Shown in pieces: positions 34,936 to 46,733 of a stretch of 64,000 nucleotides of DNA. The notes beneath the pieces are model-generated. The model made no database searches. It was not told where the DNA came from and saw nothing but the letters and a program-made list of their open reading frames with translations. Location: the NCBI RefSeq assembly GCF_014633365.1, contig NC_068351.1, positions 1,756,001 through 1,820,000 on the forward strand. The letters are read 5' to 3'. The first letter of the stretch is position 1; each line of letters opens with the position of its first letter. The translations under genes and the position numbers were made by a program. Source of the stretch: Diospyros lotus. Taxonomy: Eukaryota > Streptophyta > Magnoliopsida > Ericales > Ebenaceae.

Positions 34936-35640
34936 TCCTGTAACTATTGTCTTGTATTGCAATTGTTAGTGTTTGACATGTTTAATATATTTGATATTAT
35001 AAAAATGAAATATATACATATTTTTAATAAGTCACACAAAAATACACATAATATGTATAAAATATGACATATCACGAAAAATAGTGAAGTTTTCAAAATC
35101 TACTTTTCAAAAACTTTATTTTCTTTCAAATTACTTGTCTTGTATAAAATTTTGAATACCTTAAAAAATAAATTCAAGTAAAAATATGAATATTTTAAGT
35201 AAAAAATTTCTAAAAATAAAATACTTATGTTGAATGTTTGCATAAAAAAAATATTTTTATTCTACAATACTATTTATGAGGATATGGATATACAAAATTT
35301 TCTTCACCTCTTTTAAGTGAGAGTGAACGTGACTTTCAATTAATATAGGGGTAAAAAAGTTATTTTGGGTCTCTTTCAAATCTATTTCCAAAATATAAAA
35401 TTTATATTTATATTTATTTGAATGCAAAATTTATGTTTATTTTTTGACTGAATAATTATTTTTTATATTAAAAATTGTATTTAAAAAAATCTCCATATTT
35501 TTTCATTTATGAGTTTTAAATTGTTTTTCTATTTTTATTTTATATTGTGTCTATTTTTTATTTCCATTTTCAGACCCTTACTTCAATTGCAGTTAGATGA
35601 CTGTTTTACTCTTTTTTTTTGTCAATTTATTTAAGATAGA
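34936..35640. other. AT-rich intergenic sequence upstream of GID4
   Basis: No gene is seen. Part of it (about 35380-35520) is an inverted, diverged copy of sequence near 53730-53850. The GID4 promoter should lie in the last few hundred bases, but I cannot point to a convincing TATA box. Confidence 0.5.
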
Positions 35641-35715
35641 TTTACAGTGCCATTAAAAAAAAAAAAAAACAGCAAGATTCGTGAAACGGCTATTCTTCTT
35701 TTATCTACCCCAAGT

Positions 35716-35736
35716 TTGGGCGGCGGCGGCGGCGAT
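35716..35736 (+). repeat. (GGC)n microsatellite in the GID4 5' untranslated region
   Basis: A short GGC repeat lies about 25-40 bp upstream of the GID4 start codon. Confidence 0.7.
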
Positions 35737-37418
35737 TGTTTCCCTTGTTCGATCAGAAAATGCCGGTGAGAGTGGTTGATAGTTCGGCGCCGTCGCAGGC
35801 GTCAGGTATTGATACAAAAATCAAAAGGATCATGATTTATCCAGATTCCTAATTGTAATCTTTTTGTGTCACTGAAATCGAAGCGTTTGTTGTTATATTC
35901 TTTGCGTGATCTGAGCCAAAGCATCGATTTTTTTCCATTAGTCGCGGCCATATTACTAAGATCAACGCTATATCATGTTTAATTCCATTGTTAGAATCTG
36001 GGTTTCTTGAATAACTTTTCTCCTCTGCTTCGGAGAGCTGTTCGGTTGCTAGAAATTGGAGGATAGGAAAATGGGGTGGAAATTCAACGGACTTCTTTGG
36101 CGACTGTCTGTGTTGGACAAAATGAAAGAAGGCGACCTGGTTATCAATTCAAAACAATTAGCTGAATTGATGAACTAGTTGTATAGATGTTTCAAAAGAT
36201 CTGTAACATCTATACTCTCATTTTGAAGTTATGGCTTGTGGACCCTTAGTTAAGTGTGAATGAAGTCATGGCTTGTGAAAGTAGGCAACAGTTTTCTAAG
36301 CCACTTGAAATTCATCTTCAGCCACTTGAAATTCCATTCCTTTTGATTCTCTTCCCCAAAATGTCGTGGAGACGCAAGCGTGGATTTGCTCTCCTTAGTT
36401 GTCTCGTCAATGAAGTTCCATACAATTTCAGAATGAAAAAAGCTCTTCTTCACTTATTATGGGTTTCTCCCATGTTTCATATACTGAAATTTGCTAATCA
36501 GTGAAAAAAATCCCATGTTGAAAATTGAATTCTGGTCTTTCAACTTAATCTTTATGGAATCTTTTAGCAATCGGCTGTTGGAATCCTAAGTTGGTAAATT
36601 AGCCGGAATATGTGCTGATTACCATTGAAAAAAGAGGACCAGAAGTTGAGAACTTTGCTTCATACTTAAAGCATTCACCATCAATGTAATCTTACTACCA
36701 CATGCATCCAGAACAGTAGTTTATTTTTTCATTGCACACTAAGCCTTCCAGCTCGAGCTGTTTGTTCCTTGGTTCCTTTTCAGGTTCTTAGAATACATAT
36801 TATGTTTAAATTGAATTTCATAATTTAGAGGGATTCATCTGCATGTTGTGGTTTAGTTTACTGTTGGAACCTTCTAAATATTGGCTCCTGAAGTTCTAAT
36901 ACTGCTGTCATTCTTCACTCTGAAGGTGCAAATCTTGGCAACACTTCAGCCCTTGCTTGTACACTTTTAAGTGTTGGACAGGTGAATTTCTACTTGTTTT
37001 CCTTCTTGATTTCTATATACAGTACTGCCACATTCCAAGGGCAGTAATTGTAATTTTCTTTCTGTTATAAATAGTTGTCCTTTGCTATAGGCGGTTATGA
37101 TTTCCAGTTGCACTGCACATGGGTGCATGGGTTGTGAGGCTATGAATAAGCCACAGCTAGAGGAGGGGAATTCATGTTGAGAAATGAATTGAATATACTC
37201 TGTTATCTCTCTCTCACTTTCTGTTACCTTTTTCTCTGTCTGTCGAACATTCTGCCCCTTCTTGCTATTTCCTTCCTTCCATCTGAGTTCTCCCTCCTAA
37301 TTCTGCTCTCCTGTTCTCTTAACCTTCTCGATTCCTTTTCTAAGCCCTAGCCCAACCCCAGGGTGTGATAGGTACTTCTTGAGGCCATTCCAAGTACTTT
37401 ATTTATTTAGATGCATTT

Positions 37419-37790
37419 TGTCAGATTCTTGATCTGACAAGGGAGTTCTCAATTGCTCGAGAATGGCTAATGCGAGAGAATTGGGAAGTTTAGGGGGGAG
37501 AATTGAGAAGTATAGAAAGAGAGATAATGAGAATTGAGAGGGAAAGAGAATTCGAGAGGGAAACTCATTTCTAAAGTTCATTCAACATATGGGGGTAGGC
37601 GTAGATCAGTTGTATTTATACTGATCTATGGCATAAATGGGCTCCAAAAACGATTATCCCACCCCACTTGCCTTACAACTTGCCATGTGACATACTGGAA
37701 CATTCCACTAGCTATGCCTATACGTATATGTTTTATTTAGTTAAGGCCTATAGCCTATTACCCAGGGCTTAACATGCAGCTAACAAAACA
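37419..37790 (-). repeat. Gypsy 3' LTR (copy A)
   Basis: It begins TGTCAGATTC and ends CTAACAAAACA, and matches 46332-46733 including TTCTCAATTGCTYGAGAATGGC and AACATATGGGGGTAGG. Confidence 0.85.
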
Positions 37791-38345
37791 ATCCCCTCCC
37801 CTTAGGGCATTTCTTGTCCTCAAGAAATGTGTAACAAGCTGGTAAAGTTGGGAAATTGCTGGAGAAGGTCTGGTGAATCACTCTTCTATCTAGGATGGCA
37901 GTGGGTATTGCTTCCTCTATGTCTTCTTCTACTATTGGAGGGAGTGAGGCGCTAGATCTTTGTGCTCTTATAGCCTTCTTAAGGAGGGAAATGTGGAATA
38001 TTGAGTGCATCTGGGTCTCCTCTTGTAGTTATAGCCTGTAGGCTACTGTCCCTATCTTCTCCCCTATGGGAATTGTCCCATAGTACTTAAGGCTTAGTTT
38101 GGAGATGGGCTAATGGGTCAAGGCCTTGAGATGTTGCTGGCTAAGCTTCAGATAGACCTTTTCCCTAACAGAAAATTTTCTCTCACTCATTTTTCTGTCA
38201 ACCAACTACTTCATTCTATTTTGTGCCCTGACCAACTCCGTCTTCACCAATCTCATAGCCTCCTGTCTTTGATGCAAATAGTCCCCACTGCAGCTACTGT
38301 AGACTGTTCTCCAAGAGCCGGTAGAAGCCCTAGCTTATAGCCATA

Positions 38346-38695
38346 TGTCATGACCCTATGAGCAATAAAAGGTATTATTGTAATATGGTAGAATAGTTTG
38401 TTTTGGATATTTTAGCAATTAGTTAGGTGCACATGGCTGCATGTGCAAGGCTGTTAGGAGACAAATATGCCTATATAAGGCTGCTGTAAATGGATGGGTT
38501 TTATATGTTGAATGATAATTGAAATTCCAATATCTTTCTCTATAATTTCTCTCTCTTTTCCTTCCTTTCTCCCTCTCTCATTCAGCACTGTTCTATTCTT
38601 TCTCTTCCTAATTCTATTCAATCTCCCCCTTCATTTCTTCCCCAAATTCCTTCCAATTACTTCTAAGACCCTAGCTAAACCCTAGGGTCATGACA
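38346..38695 (+). mobile_element. LTR of a LARD-like retroelement, with primer-binding site
   Basis: The 350-bp LTR begins TGTCATGACCCTA and ends in the exact inverse TAGGGTCATGACA, unusually long inverted LTR ends. Directly after it comes AATTGGTATAAGAGCAG (38696), one mismatch from the initiator-Met primer site TGGTATCAGAGC, so this is a 5' LTR in plus orientation. It interrupts the duplicated gypsy end at 38345. The internal part runs to about 41200; no 3' LTR is found, the distal end having been lost next to another LTR. Confidence 0.78.
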
Positions 38696-40366
38696 AATTG
38701 GTATAAGAGCAGTCCATCCTTGGCTGCGGTTGTGATTCGTGTTGAAGATCGGTAAAATTACTTCCAATGATTGAGGCCAGATTGAGGAGGCTTGAGGTGA
38801 TTCTATTGATTCCAACTAGACAGAGTCACATAGCAGATCAGGGCGAATTGGGTGGTTGTTCCTTAGAGGCTGGATCCAAGTCGTTGCATAAAAGGCAACT
38901 CAGCCCAGACGATTCTAGTGGCCCGGTGAATTCAACGGAATCGGAGTTCTAACACTTGAACAAGCCATCTTTCTGAAACGATCCAGGCAAAGCACTGGAA
39001 TTCCGTCAAATCCTATTAACTATTCAACCAGCACAGTCGACGACCTAGGACAATTCAAGGAGCTACAGCCTACCGGTGATCCTCAGCCAGTCGTTAGGAT
39101 TGCAGTGAGTAAGGAGTCCGTTGAAGGTGTTGACGTGGATAGCCAGAGGGTTGCGACTGTCCAAGGCGAGTGGAGTCCGTCACAGGTGAAGCGGACGACC
39201 CAGAGAGTTGCGACCAAATTGGAAGTCCAGTCCGACCAGACCGATAATCTTTCTGTAGGCATAGTTGGGTGTTGCGATTTTGATCGAGAATTCCAACCGA
39301 AGTTCTGTGGAGTACTGCCACTTTGATTGGTCAGTGATTTCGACCTAGACGATAAGAAGTGGATCTGGGTGACTTCTTGAACCCATTGTAGTTGCTACCA
39401 GATTTCGGAAATACCAGGTGAGAGCAGTTCCTTGGCCGTCGACTCCTTCTACTTGAGTTAATCGAGTGGCCTTCTTCGGTTGCTTCACCTTTCTTCTTCA
39501 GTTGCTTCACCCTTCTTCCCCCATTACCGAAACGAGAGCAAAGCAGCCGAACCAACTCTCAAATGAGCTCCCGACAATTTATTCATCTGGCCATGTACTA
39601 GAGCTACTTCAGCAAGGAGTGCTGTTGTGACGCTCCAGACTTGAAGGCGAAGCCAACCCAAATCTCTATGGATTCCATTTGAGGCGAATTAAGTCTGGGC
39701 AACTTCTTGAAGCAGTGGGTGAGGTGGCTTTCATTAGCCGTAAGCCACAGAAGCAGATTATAGGTTGCCAACTGCTTTGAGGAGATTTTTGGTTGAATCT
39801 CGGAATCGATTCCGATGACTCTCTGTGGGATTGATGAAACAGAGATTCAAGGAGATTTCTGAGAATTCAAAGAACTCGTCGGAAGCCGCAACAGATTCTC
39901 GGGGCCACTAAAGTGTGAAGTAGGTGTTGGACGGTGATTGGGTAATAGCAGCTCTTGGCTGCGGTGTTGATTTGAGTGGAAGGCAGAGAAATCAATTTTT
40001 GTAATTAAAGGTCCGAGTCTTGAAGAGGATGACGGATAGCTGAGGCCGAAAGAAGAACTGTGGCTGGGAAGATCGTTGAACCAGTTCAATTTCGTCGAGC
40101 AGTGATGTGGACGTAGGTCCGAACAATCCTGAATCTTTAGCATTCGCGAGCAAGTTCGGAGGCTGTTTATTCATTGCGTTAGTAAACTCTAATTGGCAAT
40201 TCAGTGGCAGATTAGAGGGCGCAGTAGATTCGGCGGATTCCATGTGAGAAGTGGATTCTTCCAGCTCATCTAGCTCATGATTGTTGGTGCTTAAGGCATT
40301 GAGCAAAGGGAAACAAGGGTTAATTTCGGCTTTGAATTTTGGTTAGCTTGTTTGAAAAAGAGCGGT
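38696..40366 (+). other. Internal region of the LARD-like element, no protein domain seen
   Basis: Frames on both strands are short and broken. I see no capsid, zinc-knuckle, protease, RT or integrase motif. The composition (GC about 45%) is higher than the surroundings. Confidence 0.5.
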
Positions 40367-41227
40367 ATGTATAGAACCCCTATCCCTTGGTCTTCCAAGT
40401 GTCCTGTTCGTGAGATGTCGGCCATGGGGTCTCAATTGCAGCCGAAGGATGCTGCATTTTCAATGGAATGTCTCGCTCGTGAAGCCTTGGGAAGCAGTGC
40501 ACATAGGAGACCATTGGAGCCTCAATTGCAGCAGATGAATGCTTCATTTTCAGCTGGAATGGAGCTTCAATGGCAGCCAAAGAAGGCTGCATTTTTAGTG
40601 GGCAACAACAAGGACAAAAGAACAAACAATGGGATTCATGAAGAGTGCAAGAAATTTGGTCGAATGTTTCGCGAGAAGTTGCAAGAGTTTGCAATGATAC
40701 TATCTAAGGAGTATCATTACAGTTTTCCCGCCGAATACTTTGATGACTATCATGGAAGTTTCAACAAAGAGGAGTTTTTTAAAATGGAGAAGCCAAAGGA
40801 GGAGACAAGATTACAAACAACCGATTTATTGCCTACTCTAAACTTTGGGCAGAAAAAGAAGCATTTCGATGGAGGCAACAATGACAAGAAGGATGACTGG
40901 CATTATCTAAAGAGAATTGGTAACAATCAGATGGGTGAGACAGCAGATGCAAAAGGAGAATTAAAAGAACACACTAGTTCCTTTGGAAATGAAGTTCCTT
41001 ATGAGGAAAGCTGGGAAGTATTTAATCAAGTGACCAATAAAACCAAGGCCAAGTTGTTACACTTGGCATCTAATGCATGGACTGAAGGATTAGATAACGT
41101 GGAGAGATTTTTATCAAACGATAAGAGGGAGAAAGCCCTAGCAAAAGGAAGATTTTGGCAAATCCCTCACGAAAATCATGCTCAATTTAGGCAAGTCATC
41201 TTACATATTTTTTTTTTTTTGGGATAA
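40367..41227 (+). CDS. Unidentified ORF carried by the LARD-like element
   Basis: An open frame of 286 codons from ATG 40367 (the frame is open slightly further up, without an ATG). The N-terminal third has three degenerate repeats of about 15 residues (SQLQPKDAAFS, PQLQQMNASFS, LQWQPKKAAFL). The rest is charged and soluble-looking, with KFGRMFREKLQEFA, YFDDYHGSFNKEEFF and KLLHLASNAWTEGL. I recognise no family, and it does not look like known gag or pol domains. The end runs into a poly-T and the next LTR fragment, so the C-terminus is probably truncated. It may be a lineage-specific retroelement protein or a captured gene piece. Confidence 0.4.
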   Translation: MYRTPIPWSSKCPVREMSAMGSQLQPKDAAFSMECLAREALGSSAHRRPLEPQLQQMNASFSAGMELQWQPKKAAFLVGNNKDKRTNNGIHEECKKFGRMFREKLQEFAMILSKEYHYSFPAEYFDDYHGSFNKEEFFKMEKPKEETRLQTTDLLPTLNFGQKKKHFDGGNNDKKDDWHYLKRIGNNQMGETADAKGELKEHTSSFGNEVPYEESWEVFNQVTNKTKAKLLHLASNAWTEGLDNVERFLSNDKREKALAKGRFWQIPHENHAQFRQVILHIFFFLG

Positions 41228-42101
41228 CCACTCACCTTGATCCAGTTGTTTAAGCTTTCTTGAAATTCGTGCTTTACCTAGATACTCGTGCCCTGATATT
41301 TTTCTTGATCAAAATTTCAAGGAAAATTAAATTTTTCCCATTTTTTTTCTCTATTTCCCTCCCCCTCCCCCCCTTTTTTTTTTCTATTTTTCCTTACCTC
41401 ACGCACCCGAAGCCGATCGTCTTCTCCGATTTCCCCTTCATCGGCCAACCATTGGTTTGCCTGGAATCCCTTGTTTTCTTCCTCTTTCTTGCTCTATTCT
41501 TCCTTCCGAACATGATGGTCTTACTGGTGATTCGAAAATCCAGCTAAAACACCCTCAAATCCGCTAATTTCAGTGCGTCTCCGACGGGTCTTCCAATTTT
41601 CCGACGAAGCTTCGAAACCTCTTCAACCCAACACCAAAATCCCTCAAACTCTCCAGAAATTCTCTCCCTCACTTAGAGAACAAAAGCCCTCTATCACTTT
41701 CCCTCAATTTTTCCTTGAATGCTCGAATTTCTTGGTTGAAGTTTGGTGAAAACTCTCGGCCATAACCCACCTATTTATAGTCGTTTTCGGCCGATTTTCT
41801 AGCCAAACCGGTCGTTTCTTTGCGTCGGTCATCTTCCCCTAGGGCTTGATGGCCTAGCCTCCTCCTTGAACATCAATTTGACGTCTGTTGTCGGCGGCCA
41901 CAGTGTGACTGTCGGCTATTTTGCAGTGTTCACACTGCTATTTGCATTTTAACCCCTCAACTCTTGCCCCCTTTCACTTTGGCCCCTTGCTCTCAAGTTC
42001 TTAGGTTTCAAAAATTATACTTTAGCTTCATAACATTGAAAAATTACGTTTTTGCCCCAATAATAATAATACTTGAGCCCACAAAGATTTTCGAGTATTA
42101 C
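41228..42101 (+). mobile_element. Truncated LTR (3' part), TGTAAC..TATTACA family
   Basis: It opens with CCACTCACCTTGATCC, seen mid-way in the long solo LTRs, and ends TTTTCGAGTATTACA. It abuts the truncated gypsy LTR at 42102. The 5' half is missing. Confidence 0.65.
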
Positions 42102-42407
42102 AAACATTCCACCAGCTATGCCTATACATATATGTTTTATTTAATCAAGGCCTGCACCCTATTACATAGGGCTTAACATGCAACTAACGTAACAATCCCC
42201 TCCCTTTAGGGAATTTCTTGTCCTCAAGAACAAGAAATGTGTAACAAGCTGGCAGAGTTGGAAAATTGTTGGAGAAGGTTTGTCAAATACTCCCATGTAT
42301 TGTTGTCCTTATGGAGGGATGGCCATTTGACTAGGACCTGGGTGAGAAGAGCTCCATTTCTGCGAATCACTCTTCTGTCTAGGATGGTAGTGGGTATTAC
42401 TTTATCT

Positions 42408-42674
42408 CTATCTTATTTTGCTATAAGAGGGAGGTGAGGCGCTGGATCTCTGTGCTCCTATAGCTTTCTTGAGGAGGGAGATGTGGAATACCGGGTGCAT
42501 CTGGGTCTCCTTTAGTAGTTGCAGCCTATAGGCTACTATCCCTATCTTCTCCACTATGGGGCTTAGTTTGGAGATGGGTTGATGGGTCAATGCCTTGAGA
42601 TGATGTTGGTTAAGTTTCAAATAAACCTCTTCCCTGATTGAAAATTCTCTCTCACTCATTTTTTTGTTGGCCAA
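42408..42674 (-). pseudogene. Gypsy integrase C-terminal region
   Basis: The frame shows FSIREEVYLKLNQHHLKAL, KLSPIVEKIG and HPVFHISLLKKAIG, the C-terminal core typical of plant Ty3/gypsy integrases. A second copy of this end (HSIFHISLLKKAIRAQ) lies at 37780-38010. Confidence 0.8.
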
Positions 42675-43008
42675 CTACTTCATTCTATTTTGTGCCCTGG
42701 CCAACTCCGATTTCACCAATCTCATAGCCTCCTATCTCTGCTACAAATAAGTCCCCACTGCAGCTACTGTAGATTGCCCTCCAAGAGTTGGTAGAAGCCT
42801 TGGCTTATAGCCATCGGGGGCCTCGAATGGGATCATCTTGATTGAGCTGTGGAAGCTTGAATTGTACCACCATTGGGCTACTGTCAGCCATTTGTGCCAT
42901 CCCCTTGGCTATAGAAAGCTGAAACATCTTAAGTACCACTCTAGGCATTGATTCACCCATTCTAATTGGCCATCAATTTCAGGGTGATAAGCAGTAAATA
43001 TCAACAGC

Positions 43009-43317
43009 TTAGTGCCTAGTAGTCTCAATCAACTTCCTCCAAAATAGGTTGGTAAATATCTTATCCCTGTTCGATATTATGGACTGTGGGATTTCATGTA
43101 GCTTCACCACACTATCCATGAATGTTCTTGCCACCTCTTGTGCTATGAACAAGTGAGATAGGTCGATGAAGTGGCTGAACTTAGAGAATCTATCAACCAC
43201 CACCATAATGTAGTCCTTCTCTTTTGATCTTGGAAGCCCTTCTATAAAATCCATAGTTATATTAGTCCACCATTGGTCTGGTAGTGCCAGGGGTTGCAAG
43301 AAGCCAAGATGGGCCAC
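43009..43317 (-). pseudogene. Gypsy integrase catalytic core fragment
   Basis: The frame has WTNITMDFIEGLPRS with the first catalytic Asp, DYIMVVVDRFSKF, and IISNRDKIFTNLFW carrying the second Asp region. It belongs to the minus-strand gypsy element and is broken on both sides. Confidence 0.82.
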
Positions 43318-43842
43318 GGTCTCATGTTTACATCTTCTGCATACATCACATCATCCCATATACATCTCCTTAACTAAGGCCAAAAGAATACCTGTTGTAC
43401 CTTACTGTAAGTATTCTGAATGCTTGAATGACCTTCAATTGGTGACTCATGTAATGCGTGTAGGATCCTTCCCTTCAATTCCTCAGTATCTTCAATTACC
43501 AACTGTTTTTTATACCTTATTACTCCATTAGTAAATGAGTAATTTGGCTTACTACTGGCATTCAGGCTGTTCCAATAACCCTTTGGTCCATTCTCCCTGT
43601 TGATAGTTGTTTGTAACCTTTTGTAGATATAGATACACTTACTCCTTCTTCGTGGTAGTGAGACAAGGCATTTGCTGCTACATTTTCCTTTCCTTTCCTA
43701 AATTGGATTATATAATCCAATCCCATGAGGTTGGTCATGCCCTTCTTCTGTAATTAAGTATGTAGCCTCTGTTGCAACAAGAATTTTAGGCTCTCATGAT
43801 CCATTTTGATAACGAACCTTCCCCTTTTCAAATAGCATCAAT

Positions 43843-45385
43843 TGATATTTTACTCTTGTGTTGGTTTTGATGATGGAAAGCAAATGATTTATATCTTAAG
43901 TTAAATATATGGTTTTTAAGTTTTCAAACAAAAATCAATTTCAAGTACCTTTGTGAAAATGAAAAGCAAATGATCTATAATTTTCTATAGATGGAGATTT
44001 GCATGAACAAGTATAAAGATTTAAAAGAATCTCCTAAATGATTTTTCAAATATTAGTTTTGAACCGTTGGTCAAAATAAAGCAATATTTTTTTGAAGGCA
44101 AAAGGAACATCTTTGTGTTCTTGATAGATTGATATTTTGTCTTTGATATATCTTTGATGATAAAAATCAATGAAATTATTTTATCAATGGTTATTATCTT
44201 GGTGCTCCAAATTACTTTTATATGATCTATTAAGCACCAAAATTAATTTCATCATACAATTAAATGTCAAAAATATTGTTATAATTTTCTTGATGACATT
44301 TGAAATGTTATGTTTCTATTTGATCAAATTTATTGAATGAAAATTAAATCCAATGCCAAAATATCTTGTGATAATTTTTTTAATGGCATTTGAAATATTA
44401 TGTTTTTTAATTGATTAAAAAGTGTTTCAAATCTAAAATCAAGCGTTTGTTATAGTCGGTTGATAAAGTATTCAAATTTTAGTTTCCATTTGTCGACTAA
44501 GTATAGCCATCTGTTGACTAATAGAATATATAAATTGTTTCTGTTGATTAAGTATTGTTTTATTGCTTAACTTTGTCAGTAGAAGGTTTGGCTTTGTTGA
44601 CTAACAGATTATGTATTTCAAGTTTTGTCGACTAATCTTTCAAGTCTGTCGACTAAGTCTTAAATTGTTATATGAATCTGTCAACTAACAATTTTATTCT
44701 ATCGACTAACTCTCTTCACAGAAAACCATAACGGCTAGTTTTTGGCACATTAAATCTTGGCCAGCCACCCCAACGGTCAGATTTTTGGAATTTTCCACCA
44801 TCAACTATAAATAGGTGGTTGAAGAAACATTAAATAGCTTTTAGATCATTCATTGCCCAACTACCAAGCATTCAAATCGTCCTCGCGCTTGAAAGTTTTA
44901 TTCTCTCTTTTACTTTCATATTGAGGCTTTATACTTAAATGTTGTTATTCATTTCAAGCCTCTTATTTTCTATAGGTGAGAACTTGTAACTAAGAGTTTT
45001 CACTCTTAAACTCTCTTATCTCTTTGTATTGTACTTTACCTAGCATGAGCTAGAGGGCCAACGTGTGTAGGAGGTTTGTAATTCTTCTTAGTCTTGGACT
45101 AGATGACCTACTTGGTTAAATAGGGGGATTTAATAGAATTATTTTCAAAATCTTTAGTGAGGAACTAAGATAGTAGACTAGGCTTGAAAAGCCGAACCAC
45201 TATAATTCATTGTCTCCTGTTATAGCTTTTAATTTTCACTTCGTTTAGTATTACATATTGATATTCATTTTCAAGTTATCAATCATCGTTGCAAATCCAG
45301 AATTTTTCAAACTTAAGTTAAATTTTTAAAATAACCCAATTCACCCCCTCTTAGGTTTTGGTGCCATTGTTATGCGTTTATATCA
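43843..45385 (+). mobile_element. Solo LTR (1,543 bp, Copia SIRE-like) inside the gypsy element
   Basis: The ends are TGATATTTTAC and TTTATATCA, and a perfect TCAAT duplication flanks it (43838-43842 and 45386-45390). Near its 3' end it has CAATTCACCCCCTCTTAGG, a phrase typical of SIRE-type Copia LTRs. It splits the gypsy RNase H region after FMLEID. A cluster of about eight YGTYGACTAA motifs lies at 44490-44710. Confidence 0.8.
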
Positions 45386-45505
45386 TCAATCTCTAGCATA
45401 AATGGCCTGCTAAAATCAGGTACTCCAAGCACTAGTACTTCACTCAGTGCTTTCTTCAACTTCTCAAAAGCCTCCTCAGCCTTAGGGTTCCATTTAAAAC
45501 TTTCT

Positions 45506-46290
45506 TCAGTAACTCAGCATGAGTGACTTCAACTCTTCAAATTTGAGCTGAAACTCGTGTACCGTTCCCCCTTGCTTCAATTTGTTAAACTCCTTCACAA
45601 TGTCCACAGTCCTCCGTTCACCAAATCTTTCACACAGACCTCTAGCGAAGTCATCCCAACTGTAACCTTCTCTCACCCCTAACCAGCCTTGAAACCAGAT
45701 ATCTCCTACATCGTTCAAGTATGTTGCGGCCAGATTAACCTTTTGGTCATCAGCCACCTAGTGGATGTTGAACAACTTCTCGCACCTCCTGATCCACCGC
45801 CTTGGTTTCATCTCATAAAAAATGGGCAACTCTAATTTATGCACTGGGAAATTAGAGTGGCCAGAATTCACTAGAACTCCTGGCCTCCTCTTCACTACGT
45901 CTTCCCCCATTCACATTGGATCACCCCCCAATTTAGAAGATCCGACCACTCTTTGACTTGTGCCAATACTTGGAAGTATTGGATCTGAATGTTCACGAGG
46001 GGGAAAGTTAGGGGATATCCTTACCTACACCTGGTTCGAGATCAAATGCAGCAATTCATGCTGATGTTCTGAAACCATGTTACTGTGTTCCCGCATCTCC
46101 TCGTGAATCTGGTTGCGCATATCTCCTTGTAACCGATCCGCCACGGCCTCCAACTTCTTATCCACCATAATTCCAATCATATCCTACATGGCTTCTACCC
46201 GTTGCTGCACCTCCATCACCGTAGCAGTCACCTGTTGCAGCTGCATTTCCATCTACTTCATGCGGATACCATTGGCCATTGTAACTAAGT
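45506..46290 (-). pseudogene. Gypsy gag (capsid) fragment
   Basis: The frame includes PRRWIRRCEKLFNIH, ATYLNDVGDIWFQGW, WDDFARGLCERFGE and EFNKLKQGGTVHEFQ, the retrotransposon gag domain of plant Ty3/gypsy elements. Stops interrupt the N-terminal half. Immediately beyond LKSLMLSY the sequence passes to an RNase H-proximal segment (KAEEAFEKLKKAL), so zinc finger, protease and most of RT were deleted. Confidence 0.85.
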
Positions 46291-46331
46291 CTTTGAGAAG
46301 CCTCGGCCAGGAAAGCTCTCTAATACCAATT

Positions 46332-46733
46332 TGTTAGATTCCCGATATGACTAGAGAGTTCTCAATTGCTTGAGAATGGCTAATGTGGGAGAATTGGGAA
46401 GTTTTTTTTTTTTTTGGGGGGGGGGGGGGGGGTGGGTGGAGAGAATTGAGAAGTATAGAAAGAGAGAGAAGGAGAATTGAGAGGGAAAGAGAATTTGAGA
46501 GGGAAATTGATTTCCAAATTTCACTCAACATATGGGGGTAGGTGTGGATCAGTTGTATTTATACTGATCTATGGCCTAAATGGGCGCCAAAAAGAGTTAT
46601 CCCACCCCACTTGCCTTACAACTTGCCATGTGACATGCTAGAACATTCCACCAGCTATGCCTATACGTATATGCTTTATTTAATCAAGGCTGACAGCCTA
46701 TTACATAGGACTTAACATGCAGCTAACTTAACA
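46332..46733 (-). repeat. Gypsy 5' LTR (copy B)
   Basis: A 402-bp LTR with TGTTAGATTC at the low-coordinate end and CTAACTTAACA at the high end. A run of T followed by about 18 G (46403-46433) is an insertion relative to copy A. Confidence 0.85.

Larger units (their letters stand above)
37419..46733 (-). mobile_element. Rearranged Ty3/gypsy retrotransposon in GID4 intron 2
   Basis: The outer LTRs are 37419-37790 and 46332-46733, direct copies starting TGTCAGAT/TGTTAGAT and ending in AACA. The flanks are a perfect CATTT duplication (37414-37418 and 46734-46738). Read on the minus strand the right LTR is the 5' LTR and is followed by a primer-binding site TTGGTATTAGAGAGC. The order is gag (~46290-45510), then, after an internal deletion, an RNase H piece, integrase (43317-43009) and the integrase C-terminus (42674-42408). 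A third, truncated LTR (42102-42194) and a second copy of the 3' internal end (37791-38345, like 42195-42810) show duplication of that end. Most of protease and RT is gone, so it is non-autonomous. Confidence 0.88.

Noticed and set aside
39847..40306. Minus-strand open frames opposite the LARD-like interior
   Set aside because: Ser/Pro/Asn-rich with no motif; probably chance frames in moderately GC-rich sequence.
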